Part shown: positions 1-9,584 of the stretch, piece after piece
Numbering within the stretch: position 1 is the stretch's first letter
Layout: each line of letters begins with the position of its first letter
Assembly (NCBI RefSeq): GCF_018831085.1
Contig: NZ_JAGPNM010000001.1
Coordinates: forward strand, 310,001-374,000
Direction of reading: 5' to 3'
Source of the DNA: Rheinheimera oceanensis
GTDB taxonomy: Bacteria > Pseudomonadota > Gammaproteobacteria > Enterobacterales > Alteromonadaceae
Length of the DNA stretch: 64,000 nt
Program-made: the position numbers and the translations under genes
Notes under the pieces: generated by a model
Databases searched by the model: none
Told to the model about the DNA's origin: nothing
What the model saw: only the letters and a program-made list of their open reading frames with translations

Positions 1-1047
1 TGCCATGCTGTCATCAAGCTGACGCAGTAAATCTTTTTGCTTTTCGCTTAAGTTCACCGGTGTTTCGATCACAACTTTGCATACCAGATCACCCACACCG
101 CCACCGCGCACCGACTGCACACCTTTACCCCGCAGACGGAACATTTTTTCGGTTTGCGTTTCTGCCGGTATCTTCAGCTTCACTCGGCCATCCAGGGTCG
201 GCACATCAATTTCACCACCCAGTGCAGCAATAGTGAAACTCAGAGGTACATCGCAGTACAGGTTATTGCCATCGCGCACGAAGATCGGGTGCTCTTTTAC
301 ATGCACCTGCACGTAAAGATCGCCTGCCGGTGCGCCATGCATGCCCGCTTCACCTTCGCCGGTTAAACGGATACGATCGCCGGTGTCCACACCTGCCGGA
401 ATTTTCACTGACAAGGTTTTGGTTTTCTCTACGCGGCCTTCGCCATGGCACTTAGTGCAGGGGTCAGGAATAATTTTGCCACGGCCATTACAGGTTGGGC
501 AGGTTTGCTGTACGGCAAAAAAGCCCTGACGCATTGTCACCTGGCCGGCACCATGACAGGTTGGACAGCTTTTCGCTGACGTGCCTTTTTTAGCACCCGA
601 GCCATCGCAGCTGTCGCAGCTCACCATCGTTGGTACTTTAATATCAACTGATTTGCCGCGTACTGCTTCTTCTAAGCTTAGCTCCAGATTGTAACGTAAA
701 TCGGAACCACGCTGCGCCCGTGACTGACCCCGACGGCCTCCGCCACCGAAGATATCACCGAATACATCACCAAAAATATCGCCAAAATCAGCATTGCCTG
801 CACCAGCGCCACCGCGGTTTGGATCTACCCCGGCATGGCCATAACGGTCATAGGCTGCGCGTTTTTGCTCATCCGACAACACCTCATAGGCTTCCTGGAC
901 TTCTTTAAACTTCTCTTCCATGGCTTTATCACCCTGAGTTCTGTCCGGGTGAAATTTCATGGCGAGGCGTTTATAAGCCTTTTTGATGTCTTTATCGTCG
1001 GCGCCTTTAGCGACACCTAGTACTTCATAATAGTCACGCTTCGACAT
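1..1047 (-). CDS. dnaJ: Chaperone DnaJ (Hsp40), C-terminus cut by window edge
   Basis: Co-chaperone that delivers unfolded clients to DnaK and stimulates its ATPase in the cytoplasm. The first 349 codons are visible; the usual length is about 375, so only the C-terminal end is missing. An N-terminal J domain carries the HPD motif at residues 33-35. It is followed by a Gly/Phe-rich linker (about 75-110) and four CxxCxGxG zinc-binding motifs ([32 protein letters not shown]), then the start of the substrate-binding domain. It lies 63 bp behind dnaK on the same strand, with a hairpin between the two genes, so it is expected to be co-transcribed from the sigma-32 promoter upstream of dnaK. Confidence 0.97.
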   Translation of the reverse strand, partial: MSKRDYYEVLGVAKGADDKDIKKAYKRLAMKFHPDRTQGDKAMEEKFKEVQEAYEVLSDEQKRAAYDRYGHAGVDPNRGGAGAGNADFGDIFGDVFGDIFGGGGRRGQSRAQRGSDLRYNLELSLEEAVRGKSVDIKVPTMVSCDSCDGSGAKKGTSAKSCPTCHGAGQVTMRQGFFAVQQTCPTCNGRGKIIPDPCTKCHGEGRVEKTKTLSVKIPAGVDTGDRIRLTGEGEAGMHGAPAGDLYVQVHVKEHPIFVRDGNNLYCDVPLSFTIAALGGEIDVPTLDGRVKLKIPAETQTEKMFRLRGKGVQSVRGGGVGDLVCKVVIETPVNLSEKQKDLLRQLDDSMA

Positions 1048-1075
1048 AGCTTAGTGCTAACTTCTCATGTTAAAG

Positions 1076-1097
1076 GGGCTGCAGTTTACTACAGCCC
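1076..1097 (-). other. Hairpin in the dnaK-dnaJ intergenic gap
   Basis: A 9-bp stem with one G-U pair (GGGCTGTAG / CTGCAGCCC on the coding strand) encloses the loop TAAA. Only CTTTAA follows, not a long U tract, so it looks more like an attenuator or mRNA-stability element that lowers dnaJ relative to dnaK than a full terminator. Confidence 0.55.
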
Positions 1098-1110
1098 GGT
1101 TAAACCTTAA

Positions 1111-3021
1111 TTATTTTTTGTCGTCTTTCACTTCTTCAAACTCAGCATCAACCACGTCGTCGTTGCCGCCTGCCTGCTGGCCTGCGTCGCTGCCGCCTTG
1201 CTGGGCTTTGGCCTGAGCCGCTTCCATCAGCTTTTGCGATGCCTGAATAAGTGCCTGAGACTTCTCATCAATAGCGGCTTTGTCGCTGCCTTTTAATACA
1301 GCTTCCAGCTCTTTGATTGCCGTTTCAATGGCTTCTTTATCATTTGCTGCCAGTGCAGTGCCTACTTCTTCCAGTTGCTTACGGGTGGCATGAACCATCG
1401 CGTCGGCCTGGTTACGGGTTTGCACCAGCTCTTCAAACTTTTTGTCTTCTTCAGCGTGAGCTTCTGCATCACGTACCATGGCCTGAATTTCTTCATCAGA
1501 CAAACCAGAGTTCGCCTTGATGGTGATTTTCTGCTCTTTACCGGTGTCTTTATCTTTAGCTGATACGTGCAAAATACCGTCGGCATCCAGATCGAAGGTT
1601 ACTTCAATTTGCGGCTCGCCGCGACGTCCGGCACGGATACCTTCTAAGTTAAACTGCCCCAGTGATTTGTTGTCAGAGGCGCGTTTACGCTCACCCTGCA
1701 GCACGTGAATGGTTACCGCAGACTGGTTGTCTTCTGCCGTTGAGAACACCTGCGATTTCTTGGTTGGGATCGTGGTGTTTTTCTCAATCAGCGCTGTCAT
1801 TACGCTGCCCATGGTTTCAATACCCAGTGACAGTGGTGTTACGTCAAGCAGCAATACGTCTTTAACATCGCCTGACAACACCGCACCCTGAATAGCGGCA
1901 CCTACTGCTACGGCTTCGTCCGGGTTCACGTCTTTACGCGGCTCTTTGCCAAAGAAAGCCGTTACCGCTTCCTGTACTTTTGGCATCCGCGTTTGACCGC
2001 CCACCAGAATGATGTCGTTAATGTCGCCCACGCTTAAATCAGCGTCTTTCAGTGCTTGTTTTAACGGCTCAATAGTACGTTGAATCAGGTCTTCTACTAA
2101 AGATTCCAGCTTGGCACGGGTTACTTTGATGTTCAGGTGTTTCGGGCCTGAAGCATCAGCAGTAATGTACGGCAGGTTTACTTCAGTTTGTGACGCTGAC
2201 GACAGCTCAATCTTGGCTTTTTCCGCAGACTCTTTTAAGCGCTGCATTGCCAGAGGGTCGTTACGCAGATCAATACCCTGCTCTTTCTTGAACTCTTCAA
2301 CTAAGTAGTTGATTAAACGGTTATCGAAGTCTTCACCACCTAAGTGAGTATCACCGTTAGTAGCCAGTACTTCAAAAGTTTGCTCGCCATCTACGTCGTC
2401 AATTTCAATAATCGAGATATCGAAAGTACCACCACCTAAGTCATATACCGCAACTTTGGTGTCGCCTTTCTTTTTATCCATACCATAAGCCAGTGCCGCA
2501 GCTGTTGGCTCGTTGATAATACGCTTAACGTCTAAGCCTGCAATACGGCCGGCATCTTTAGTGGCCTGACGCTGTGCATCGTTAAAGTACGCCGGTACGG
2601 TAATTACCGCAGCCGTTACCGCTTCGCCTAAGAAATCCTCTGCGGTTTTCTTCATTTTTTTCAGCACTTCGGCTGAAATTTGCGGTGCAGCTAATTTTTT
2701 GCCTTTAACTTCAACCCAGGCATCGCCATTATCTGCCTTAACGATAGCGTAAGGCATAATTTTGATGTCGCGTTGTACTTCACTGTCTTCAAAGCGACGG
2801 CCAATTAAACGCTTAATCGCGAATAAGGTGTTTTTCGGGTTAGTCACAGCCTGGCGTTTTGCCGGCTGGCCCACTAATACTTCGCCATCTTCAGCGTAAG
2901 CAATAATAGAGGGCGTGGTACGGGTACCTTCAGCGTTTTCTAATACGCGGGGTTTGTCGCCATCTAAAACCGCAACACAAGAGTTGGTTGTACCTAAGTC
3001 AATACCGATAATTCTGCCCAT
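1111..3021 (-). CDS. dnaK: Molecular chaperone DnaK (Hsp70)
   Basis: ATP-dependent chaperone that binds exposed hydrophobic segments; works with DnaJ and GrpE. The 636-residue product has the N-terminal phosphate-binding motif GIDLGTTNS (residues 6-14), the actin-like ATPase domain, the beta-sandwich substrate domain and the acidic C-terminal tail ending EEVKDDKK. The ATG at 3021 is chosen over an in-frame start 78 bp upstream because AGTGGAG lies just before it and the family begins at [10 protein letters not shown]; the longer start would also lie inside the sigma-32 promoter. Its nucleotide exchange factor grpE is 31 kb away on the same strand. Confidence 0.98.
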   Translation of the reverse strand: MGRIIGIDLGTTNSCVAVLDGDKPRVLENAEGTRTTPSIIAYAEDGEVLVGQPAKRQAVTNPKNTLFAIKRLIGRRFEDSEVQRDIKIMPYAIVKADNGDAWVEVKGKKLAAPQISAEVLKKMKKTAEDFLGEAVTAAVITVPAYFNDAQRQATKDAGRIAGLDVKRIINEPTAAALAYGMDKKKGDTKVAVYDLGGGTFDISIIEIDDVDGEQTFEVLATNGDTHLGGEDFDNRLINYLVEEFKKEQGIDLRNDPLAMQRLKESAEKAKIELSSASQTEVNLPYITADASGPKHLNIKVTRAKLESLVEDLIQRTIEPLKQALKDADLSVGDINDIILVGGQTRMPKVQEAVTAFFGKEPRKDVNPDEAVAVGAAIQGAVLSGDVKDVLLLDVTPLSLGIETMGSVMTALIEKNTTIPTKKSQVFSTAEDNQSAVTIHVLQGERKRASDNKSLGQFNLEGIRAGRRGEPQIEVTFDLDADGILHVSAKDKDTGKEQKITIKANSGLSDEEIQAMVRDAEAHAEEDKKFEELVQTRNQADAMVHATRKQLEEVGTALAANDKEAIETAIKELEAVLKGSDKAAIDEKSQALIQASQKLMEAAQAKAQQGGSDAGQQAGGNDDVVDAEFEEVKDDKK

Positions 3022-3070
3022 AACTACACTCCACTTAATATTCTGAACAAGCACAAATTGCGTTGAGCGG

Positions 3071-3101
3071 TTAATGGGGATTAGCCCTGATCCATTCAAG
3101 G
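3071..3101 (-). promoter_or_regulatory. Sigma-32 heat-shock promoter of dnaK
   Basis: On the minus strand the -35 CCTTGAA (3095-3101) and the -10 CCCCATTAA (3071-3079) are separated by 15 bases, close to the RpoH consensus CTTGAAA-N14-CCCCATNT. It lies about 50 bp upstream of the dnaK ATG. No CIRCE inverted repeat is visible here. Confidence 0.85.
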
Positions 3102-3170
3102 TTATTAGATTAAAAATTTTGTCTGTTGCGTATTTAATCCGCTTTTAGCGCCGGTTTAACGCTGTTATCT

Positions 3171-3211
3171 ACCGATAACGGTTAACTTATCGGTGTTTAC
3201 CTGCCTATAAT
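3171..3211 (+). promoter_or_regulatory. luxS promoter region with inverted repeat
   Basis: A perfect -10 hexamer TATAAT sits at 3206-3211, 40 bp before the luxS ATG. Just upstream is an 8-bp perfect inverted repeat, ACCGATAA (3171-3178) and TTATCGGT (3187-3194), covering the expected -35 position, where no good -35 hexamer is seen. It could be an operator; the regulator is unknown. Confidence 0.5.
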
Positions 3212-3250
3212 AGCCAGCATCATCAGCGTTTATTTTTAAAGGGTTTTGTT

Positions 3251-3760
3251 ATGCCATTACTCGACAGTTTTACCGTAGACCACACCATTATGAAAGCCCC
3301 GGCCGTACGCGTGGCAAAGAAAATGAATACGCCAAAAGGTGATGCCATCACCGTATTTGATTTACGCTTTTGCGTACCGAATGAAGAAATTCTGTCAGAA
3401 AAAGGCATTCATACGCTGGAGCATTTATTTGCCGGTTTTATGCGCGACCATTTAAATGGCAACGACGTAGAAATTATCGACATTTCGCCGATGGGCTGTC
3501 GCACCGGCTTTTATATGAGCTTAATTGGTACGCCGGACGAACAGCGTGTAGCTAAAGCCTGGCAGGCGGCGATGGATGATGTGTTGCACGTTGCCAGCCA
3601 GAGCGATATCCCGGAGCTGAATATTTACCAGTGCGGCACGGCGCAAATGCACTCGCTGGATGAAGCTAAGCAAATTGCCAGGAATATTCTTGACCGCGGT
3701 GTCGGTGTAAACCGTAATGACGAGCTGGCATTACCGGCTGAGATTTTAAATAAGCTGTGA
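3251..3760 (+). CDS. luxS: S-ribosylhomocysteine lyase LuxS
   Basis: Cleaves S-ribosylhomocysteine to homocysteine and DPD, the precursor of autoinducer-2, in the activated methyl cycle. The 169-residue length is typical. The metal-binding motif HTLEH lies at residues 54-58, the catalytic cysteine at 83 (MGCRTGFY) and the third metal ligand at Cys128 (CGT). AAAGGG precedes the ATG. It is divergent from dnaK and is followed by a structured repeat and then a convergent oxidoreductase gene. No lsr-type AI-2 uptake genes are in the window, so signalling use cannot be judged here. Confidence 0.98.
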   Translation: MPLLDSFTVDHTIMKAPAVRVAKKMNTPKGDAITVFDLRFCVPNEEILSEKGIHTLEHLFAGFMRDHLNGNDVEIIDISPMGCRTGFYMSLIGTPDEQRVAKAWQAAMDDVLHVASQSDIPELNIYQCGTAQMHSLDEAKQIARNILDRGVGVNRNDELALPAEILNKL

Positions 3761-3828
3761 TAATAAACGGCGTCTGACCGGTATCGCGTGTTGGCTTCAA
3801 TTGCCAACAACACGAAAAGACGCGGTGA

Positions 3829-3923
3829 GGCAACTGACAACTAAGAAAATCGTCTGTGGCAGGGATGCCACAGAGGAGCCTACAGGGAAGTATCTACGGC
3901 GTCTTTTCGTGTTGTCAGTTGCC
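3829..3923 (+). repeat. Structured intergenic repeat, copy 1
   Basis: Outer stem GGCAACTGACAAC (3829-3841) / GTTGTCAGTTGCC (3911-3923) encloses two hairpins: TCTGTGGC-AGGGAT-GCCACAGA, and a weaker one with loop ACAGGGAAGT. The conserved linkers GGAGCC and TACGGCG are shared with the other five copies. It lies between luxS and the convergent oxidoreductase. A separate small inverted repeat, TGTTGGC/GCCAACA (3789-3809), lies between luxS and this copy. Confidence 0.8.
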
Positions 3924-3967
3924 GGCCCGAAGCTCGATCCCGATGACTCACTTCAGTTAAATACCCG

Positions 3968-6718
3968 CTAAGAGCATTTATCCAGCAAATACACCAGATG
4001 CTGATACTCAATACCGCTATGGCGCGATAAACCAATTTCGCAGGTACGGCTGGTTGACACCCCTTGTGTGCAGCCACTTACCTGCTGCTGTAAACCAGAC
4101 AGCGCCGAGGCATTTAACTCTGGCAAGACAAAACCTTTATCACCGGCAAAACCACAACAACTGATACCTTCCGGGATCACCACATTGCTGCTGCAACAAC
4201 GCAGCAACTGTTTGAGTTTATCTGCCTGCCCCAACTGGCTGGCACTGCAGGTAATATGCAGCGCTACCGGCTCATTAAGCGGCGTAATATTCAGCTTAGG
4301 CAGCACTTTATCATGCAAAAAGTCGACACTGTCGAAAATACGCAGCCTGCTATCCAGCTTACCTTGCAGGGTTAAACTGCAGGGGCTGGTGTCTGACAAA
4401 ATAGGTATGTCACCATTATTACTTACCTTAAGCAGCCATTGCTCCAGCTCATGCTGCTTTTGCCTTGCCGCAGCAAACTGGCCTTTAGATTGAAACGGCA
4501 TACCGCAGCACTGGCTAGCCAGACCTTCCGGCATTATCAGCTGATAACCGGCTTTAGCCAGTAAGTGGGCACTTACCTGCTGCAGGCTGCGTTTATCTTT
4601 ACTGTCTGCCTGCGGCGCCATTACGCGGCCAGAGCAGCTGGCTAAATAGATAACAGGTTTCAGCCGGGTATCTGCATGAGCTATTGGCAGCACATTGTTA
4701 TAGTTCGCTGTTGGCATTGCGCTATGCCACAAAGCCCGTAGCGGCAACAGTTTGCCAAGTATACTGCCTATAGCCAGGCCGGCACGGGCCATAGCTGATA
4801 CTGCCGTAAAATGCCGGGCAACGAAAGCCGACAACCCCTGCCATGAGCGGTTATGCTCTGCCCGTAACTGCCGGGTAAGATCGCCGGTATTAATACCCAC
4901 CGGGCAGGCGGTGCTGCACATACCACAAGCGGCACAGGTGTCGTTACCGGCGTACTGATAAGCCTTATTAAGTTCAGCCAACCGCTCTGGCTCATCACCG
5001 CTGCGCTGTAAACGCGAAATTTCACGCTGCGTAACAATACGCTGGCGCGGCGTTAAGGTGAGCTTGCGCGACGGGCACACCGGCTCACAAAAGCCGCATT
5101 CAATACATTTATCTACCAGCGGGTTAGTTGCCGGTAAGGGTTTGAGGTTTTGCAAATGCAGCTGGTTGTTGTAAGTGAGTACTACATCCGGGTTCAGAAT
5201 ATGTTGCGGATCAAGTAACTTTTTAATCCGCCACATCAGATTATACGCTTCAGTACCCCACTCCAGCTCAACAAAAGGCGCCATATTGCGGCCAGTGCCG
5301 TGTTCAGCTTTAAGCGAACCGGCAAACTCTACTGCTACCAGTTGCGCCACTTCCTGCATAAAGGCATCGTAACGCGCAACCTGTGTCGCATCATCAAAGC
5401 CCTGGGTAAAAACAAAATGCAGGTTCCCCTCTAAAGCATGGCCAAAAATAATCGCTTCATGGTAGTAGTATTTATCAAACAACTGCTGCAGCCGTGATAC
5501 ACCTTCAGCCAGTTGCTCAACCGGAAAAGTAACATCTTCAATAATCACCGTAGTGCCGGTTTTACGCACCGCCCCTACTGCCGGAAAAGTGCCTTTGCGT
5601 ATAGCCCATAGCTGGTTGTATACGGCGGGGTCAGTACTAAAATCAACCTGCTGTTCCAGCGTAAAAGCTGCCAGAGCACTGCGTACCTGTGCCAGCTGTT
5701 GCTGTAACACGGTACCATTTACTGCTGTGCTTTCTATCAGCAAAGCACAGGCATTGTCAGACAAGCCCTTTACCCATGCTGGCATGCCGCTCTTATGCTC
5801 TACCGAGCGCAGGCTGCGCCGATCCAGTAGCTCTACCGCTGATACCGGCTGCTGCTTTAATACCGTAACAGCACGGCAGCAGCTTTCTACCGACGGGAAC
5901 ACCAGCAAGGCACTGGCGCGGTGTGGATAATCCGGTACGGTGTTGTACGTTACAGCGCTGATAAAACCCAGGCAGCCTTCAGAGCCGACCATTAAATGGG
6001 TCAGGATATCAATAGGATCAGTAAATTCAGTTAACGCATTGAGTGAAAAACCGGTGGTATTTTTTAAGCGGTATTTATGGCGAATTCGTGCGCTAAGTTC
6101 GGGGTTATCACGGGTTTGCTTACCCAGCAAAGCCAGCTCGGCTAAAAGTTTGGCATGGCTGTGGCGAAACGCCATTACGCTTTGCGCATCTTCGGTATCC
6201 AGCACTGTGCCGTCAAACAATACCAGGCGCATTGCCGAAAGAGTATTAAAGCTGTTATGTGCAGTGCCGCAACACATACCGCTGGCGTTATTCGCTACTA
6301 TACCGCCAATTTTGCAACTGTTAATCGACGCCGGATCAGGGCCGATTTTGCGCTGAAATTTTGTCAGTACACTGTTAGCCGCCGCACCAATAACACCGGG
6401 TTGCAGCCGTATTTGCTCGCCTAAACCGCGCACTTCACGTTGCTGCCAGTTTTCGCCCAGTACCAGCAGTACAGAGTCAGTTACCGCCTGGCCGGATAAA
6501 CTGGTGCCGGCAGCACGGAATGTCAGCGCAACCTTAAATTCATTTGCCAGTTTTAGCAGCGCCACCACTTCAGTTTCACTTTCTATGCGCAGCACTAACT
6601 TGGGCAGCATACGATAAAAGCTGGCGTCAGTACCAAAAGCAAGCGTAGCAATAGGGTCGTCAAAATAACGTTCAGCAGGAATAAGCTGTTTAACGGCCTG
6701 AATAAACTGCGGTTGCAT
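3968..6718 (-). CDS. FAD-binding and Fe-S-binding oxidoreductase, D-lactate dehydrogenase type
   Basis: A 916-residue flavo-iron-sulfur protein. The N-terminal half has the FAD-binding PCMH fold (RAAGTSLSGQAV near residue 68) and an FAD-oxidase C-terminal domain. Around residues 535-620 are two ferredoxin-like clusters (CIECGFCEPVCP and CAACGMCSTACPVG). The C-terminus carries two cysteine-rich CCG-type segments (CCGMPF, CCGFAGDKGF), which usually bind cluster or quinone-linked redox centres. This layout is that of respiratory Dld-II D-lactate dehydrogenases, which feed electrons to quinone. The substrate is inferred: other 2-hydroxy acids are possible. AGAGG precedes the ATG. No lactate permease is adjacent. 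Confidence 0.75.
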   Translation of the reverse strand: MQPQFIQAVKQLIPAERYFDDPIATLAFGTDASFYRMLPKLVLRIESETEVVALLKLANEFKVALTFRAAGTSLSGQAVTDSVLLVLGENWQQREVRGLGEQIRLQPGVIGAAANSVLTKFQRKIGPDPASINSCKIGGIVANNASGMCCGTAHNSFNTLSAMRLVLFDGTVLDTEDAQSVMAFRHSHAKLLAELALLGKQTRDNPELSARIRHKYRLKNTTGFSLNALTEFTDPIDILTHLMVGSEGCLGFISAVTYNTVPDYPHRASALLVFPSVESCCRAVTVLKQQPVSAVELLDRRSLRSVEHKSGMPAWVKGLSDNACALLIESTAVNGTVLQQQLAQVRSALAAFTLEQQVDFSTDPAVYNQLWAIRKGTFPAVGAVRKTGTTVIIEDVTFPVEQLAEGVSRLQQLFDKYYYHEAIIFGHALEGNLHFVFTQGFDDATQVARYDAFMQEVAQLVAVEFAGSLKAEHGTGRNMAPFVELEWGTEAYNLMWRIKKLLDPQHILNPDVVLTYNNQLHLQNLKPLPATNPLVDKCIECGFCEPVCPSRKLTLTPRQRIVTQREISRLQRSGDEPERLAELNKAYQYAGNDTCAACGMCSTACPVGINTGDLTRQLRAEHNRSWQGLSAFVARHFTAVSAMARAGLAIGSILGKLLPLRALWHSAMPTANYNNVLPIAHADTRLKPVIYLASCSGRVMAPQADSKDKRSLQQVSAHLLAKAGYQLIMPEGLASQCCGMPFQSKGQFAAARQKQHELEQWLLKVSNNGDIPILSDTSPCSLTLQGKLDSRLRIFDSVDFLHDKVLPKLNITPLNEPVALHITCSASQLGQADKLKQLLRCCSSNVVIPEGISCCGFAGDKGFVLPELNASALSGLQQQVSGCTQGVSTSRTCEIGLSRHSGIEYQHLVYLLDKCS

Positions 6719-6863
6719 GCAAACCTCTGGTGATAACTCACTGAAAGCAGATTAACTGATAATACGGTATTCTGTTTAATCTTGCATAAATTTTTTGCCA
6801 CAAAAACCAATTTATGAATAATTTATTCAGAACATCATTATTAAGCTGCTATAAAACCCGCTT

Positions 6864-7244
6864 TTACCTGGCGCAACCGCGCCGGCACAGTTGCAGTGCC
6901 AGGCCCCAGGGATCGCGCAGCATGGCCAGATGCGAGCCATCGTTCAGGTGTACGTCAGTAACATGGCTGGCACCTGCGGCGATTAGGCGGGCGCTGTCAG
7001 CGGCCGGATCGGCCGATACCAGCGCCAGGTGTAAAATTAGTGAGTCCATCGCCGCGTAATCAGGTACCTGATCGGCCGGGTTGCAGTAAATCTCTATCAT
7101 CATGATGCCGCTGTCGTCGGCAAGAAAATGCGTTTGTGCCGCATCATTTAATGCGCGTTTTAAACTAAAGCCTAAATGCTCAATGTACCAGTTGGCCATT
7201 TGCTGGGGTTGGGCAACATTAAAAGCGACGTGTTCAATACGCAT
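6864..7244 (-). CDS. VOC family (glyoxalase-like) protein
   Basis: A small 126-residue protein with two beta-alpha-beta-beta-beta modules of the vicinal oxygen chelate superfamily: MRIEHVAFNV at the start, GIMMIEIYCNP in the middle, and HLALV and DPWGLALQL in the second half. Candidate metal ligands are His5, the Glu in IEIY and the His in LHLAL. It starts three bases after the pectate lyase stop on the same strand, so it is probably the last gene of the gapN-pectate lyase operon. The reaction is unknown; a lyase, isomerase or dioxygenase acting on a sugar derivative fits the context, but that is inference. Confidence 0.75.
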   Translation of the reverse strand: MRIEHVAFNVAQPQQMANWYIEHLGFSLKRALNDAAQTHFLADDSGIMMIEIYCNPADQVPDYAAMDSLILHLALVSADPAADSARLIAAGASHVTDVHLNDGSHLAMLRDPWGLALQLCRRGCAR

Positions 7245-7247
7245 AAC

Positions 7248-9584
7248 TTAAGGTTCCTGTGGTTTACTGCTGATGGGTATAAAGCTGTCCAGCCAGGCGT
7301 TGATATTGTCTGTTGGCACCTGCAGTGGCCGGTACACCGGTTTAATTTGCGGATAGCCACCCACTTGCTGTTGGCTGTCGATAATACGGCCATCGCGGTT
7401 GAAATAACTTTGTACTATGCGCCGTTCAATAGCGTCGCGTTGCCAGTACCGCGCGCCGATAACCGGTAGCAACTGGCGTTCCAGCTCTTTTGCAGCCATA
7501 ACACTGATGCCCTGTGGCCATACCGGTGCAGCAGTTAAACGCTTTATTACGCCCATAGCATCATACATAGGCTTATCGTCGAGGTTAAAGGTCAGGTTAT
7601 CCTGCAGGTAAGCATCGCCATGATAAGACACCAGGGCTAAATCTGAATACGAATCGCGGCCATAGCGCAGCACATTGCCTATCACCGCCACCTGCGGGTT
7701 CTTTGGTGTAAAAGCGGTATGTGTCCATTCATTATCAATAAAACCCAGCTTCACAGCATTGGCGTCGGCGTTATAAATAATGTTATTGAGTACCACACCC
7801 GTAGTATGGGCTTTAAAGTACGGGTTACGCCGTGCATTGTGGGCAAACAGGTTACCGATAAAAGCAATGTGCTGGCTGAAATCATGTACCAGCGCGCCTT
7901 TGCTGTGCTTGCCTTTTATGTGGGTGGCATAATCCAGCGCTTCGGCCAGAATATTGTAGCGAAAAGTGATGTGCTTCGACGTTGCCTGCGGGCCTTTATC
8001 ACGCGGACCTGACGCCGACACCAGCTCGTCAGTGGCCCAGCTGATAGAATTGTGCTCGATTAACACATTGCAGGCGTCTTTACCGGTGACGGCTATACCG
8101 TCGGTATCCCAACCCGCCCGCTTTGGCAAACCGGCATCGCCCGGGCGGATATGTAAATGCCGCACTATCACATCATGGCTGATAATACGCAGGCCGCCTT
8201 TAATCAGCGTAATGCCAGGTGCAGGGGCTGTTTCACCGGCGATGGTCAGGTACGGCTGGTTTATTTCCAGATTAGTACGCTCAAGATCTATCACCCCGGC
8301 CACTTCAAATACCACAATACGCGGCCCGCTTTGTGCCAGCGCAGCAGCCAGAGAGCCGGGCCCGTTGCGGTTCAGGTTGGTCACCTTTAGCACCACACCG
8401 CCTGCACCGCCGGGTGTATCCAGGCCAAAGTTACGGCAATGAGCGTCTGCGCCAGCCTGATCATATTCTGCCAAAAACTCTGCCGCCACGCTTTGATACC
8501 AGCCATAACCGCGCTGGCGCTCCAGCGATACCCGGCTGACATCGTTGTAGGTTTTGCCATCGCGGTCGAAAAATACCGGCTGACCGGTTTGTATGTCGTA
8601 AAACCTTGCCCACACTGCACTGCCGGGGCTGTCGGTTAATGCCAACCGGCCATCGGCGTCGCGGTAACGCGCTTTATCTTTTATTTGCTTTTCTCTCAAC
8701 CAGTTGGCAGCATCTGCCAGGCTTTGCGCTACGCCGGGGTGATCCGGCGCATAACGTAGTAATAGCTGCAGCAGTTTTGCACTTTCGCTGCTAACCAGTG
8801 ATGCCAGCTCATAGCTACGTGCCATTACCGGCTCACCGGTTAACGGATGATGCTGCGCGCCCCACACTGTGCGTTTGCCGTCAACTATCACCTGATTAGC
8901 CAGCAGCCAGTCCACAGCGCGATAAAAAGCGACTGCGGCCGCTGTTTTTGTGCTGTCGGCCAGCATAGCAAAGCGCGGTTCATTGGCCACCTGCCACAAC
9001 AGTTGCATCAGTTGATACAGGGCGTTGTCATTCAGCGTTATGGCGTCATGATAACTACCACGTAGCGGGTAAGATTGCGGGAAGCCGCCATTGGGGTATT
9101 GCGCACTCAGCACCAGCGTAATACCCCGTTCTATGGCCTGAGCGATATCCTGTTGCAGTTGCGGTGTGGCTTGCGGGTAAAAATCAGCCAGCCAGTGTAA
9201 TTGTGTACTGGTGGCGTCATTATCAAAGGTGGGTACGTAATTGGGTTCCGAGCCAAACTGCTGGCCCGGTTGCCTGGCGCTGCGCATATCAGTGCGCTTG
9301 CTCCAGCCACCGGACGGTGTTTGAAAACTTAGCACGGCCTGCACTTCTGCCGCGCTATTAATGCCGGTTAAACCAAACTCATTATGCTTTAATGCCGCTG
9401 TTGCCGGCCTGCCCTGCTGTTCGGCTGCCAGCGCTGCGGCATCCTGCTGTAGCAACTGTGCAGAATCTGCCAGATATTGCTGCCACTGTGCAGTGAGCTG
9501 CTGCCCCTGCCAGTAATTAGCACTGGCAGCTAAAGGCAGCAATAACCCCGCTGCCAGCAGTAACCAGCGTAGCCTGTGTAACAT
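7248..9584 (-). CDS. Bifunctional pectate lyase, PL10-PL1 fusion
   Basis: A secreted 778-residue protein with signal peptide (residues 1-22, ending AASA). Residues about 60-375 match the alpha/alpha-toroid pectate lyase family PL10: QTPSGGWSKRTDM, TFDNDATSTQ with Ca-binding acids, YPNGGFPQSYP, and VWARFYDIQTGQPVFFDRDGK containing the conserved Arg. Residues about 395-720 are a right-handed beta-helix of the PL1 pectate lyase type (GPGSLAAAL, DVIVRHLHIRPGD, WDTDGIAV, LIEHNSISWATDE, HITFRYN). Both would cut polygalacturonan by beta-elimination, giving unsaturated oligomers that feed KduI/KduD. Its ATG overlaps the gapN stop (TGATG), so translation is probably coupled. Confidence 0.9.
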   Translation of the reverse strand: MLHRLRWLLLAAGLLLPLAASANYWQGQQLTAQWQQYLADSAQLLQQDAAALAAEQQGRPATAALKHNEFGLTGINSAAEVQAVLSFQTPSGGWSKRTDMRSARQPGQQFGSEPNYVPTFDNDATSTQLHWLADFYPQATPQLQQDIAQAIERGITLVLSAQYPNGGFPQSYPLRGSYHDAITLNDNALYQLMQLLWQVANEPRFAMLADSTKTAAAVAFYRAVDWLLANQVIVDGKRTVWGAQHHPLTGEPVMARSYELASLVSSESAKLLQLLLRYAPDHPGVAQSLADAANWLREKQIKDKARYRDADGRLALTDSPGSAVWARFYDIQTGQPVFFDRDGKTYNDVSRVSLERQRGYGWYQSVAAEFLAEYDQAGADAHCRNFGLDTPGGAGGVVLKVTNLNRNGPGSLAAALAQSGPRIVVFEVAGVIDLERTNLEINQPYLTIAGETAPAPGITLIKGGLRIISHDVIVRHLHIRPGDAGLPKRAGWDTDGIAVTGKDACNVLIEHNSISWATDELVSASGPRDKGPQATSKHITFRYNILAEALDYATHIKGKHSKGALVHDFSQHIAFIGNLFAHNARRNPYFKAHTTGVVLNNIIYNADANAVKLGFIDNEWTHTAFTPKNPQVAVIGNVLRYGRDSYSDLALVSYHGDAYLQDNLTFNLDDKPMYDAMGVIKRLTAAPVWPQGISVMAAKELERQLLPVIGARYWQRDAIERRIVQSYFNRDGRIIDSQQQVGGYPQIKPVYRPLQVPTDNINAWLDSFIPISSKPQEP

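Noticed and set aside
1048-1075. TTAGCACT half of a CIRCE element just upstream of dnaJ
   Set aside because: Only the left half is present; there is no GAGTGCTAA partner nine bases away, and the position inside the operon is unusual.
3022-3099. N-terminal extension of DnaK by 26 residues
   Set aside because: It overlaps the sigma-32 promoter and lacks a ribosome site; the family starts at the ATG at 3021.
4068-6424. Several plus-strand open frames opposite the FAD/Fe-S oxidoreductase
   Set aside because: They are antisense shadows of a long, well-recognised gene and have no ribosome sites or recognisable domains.
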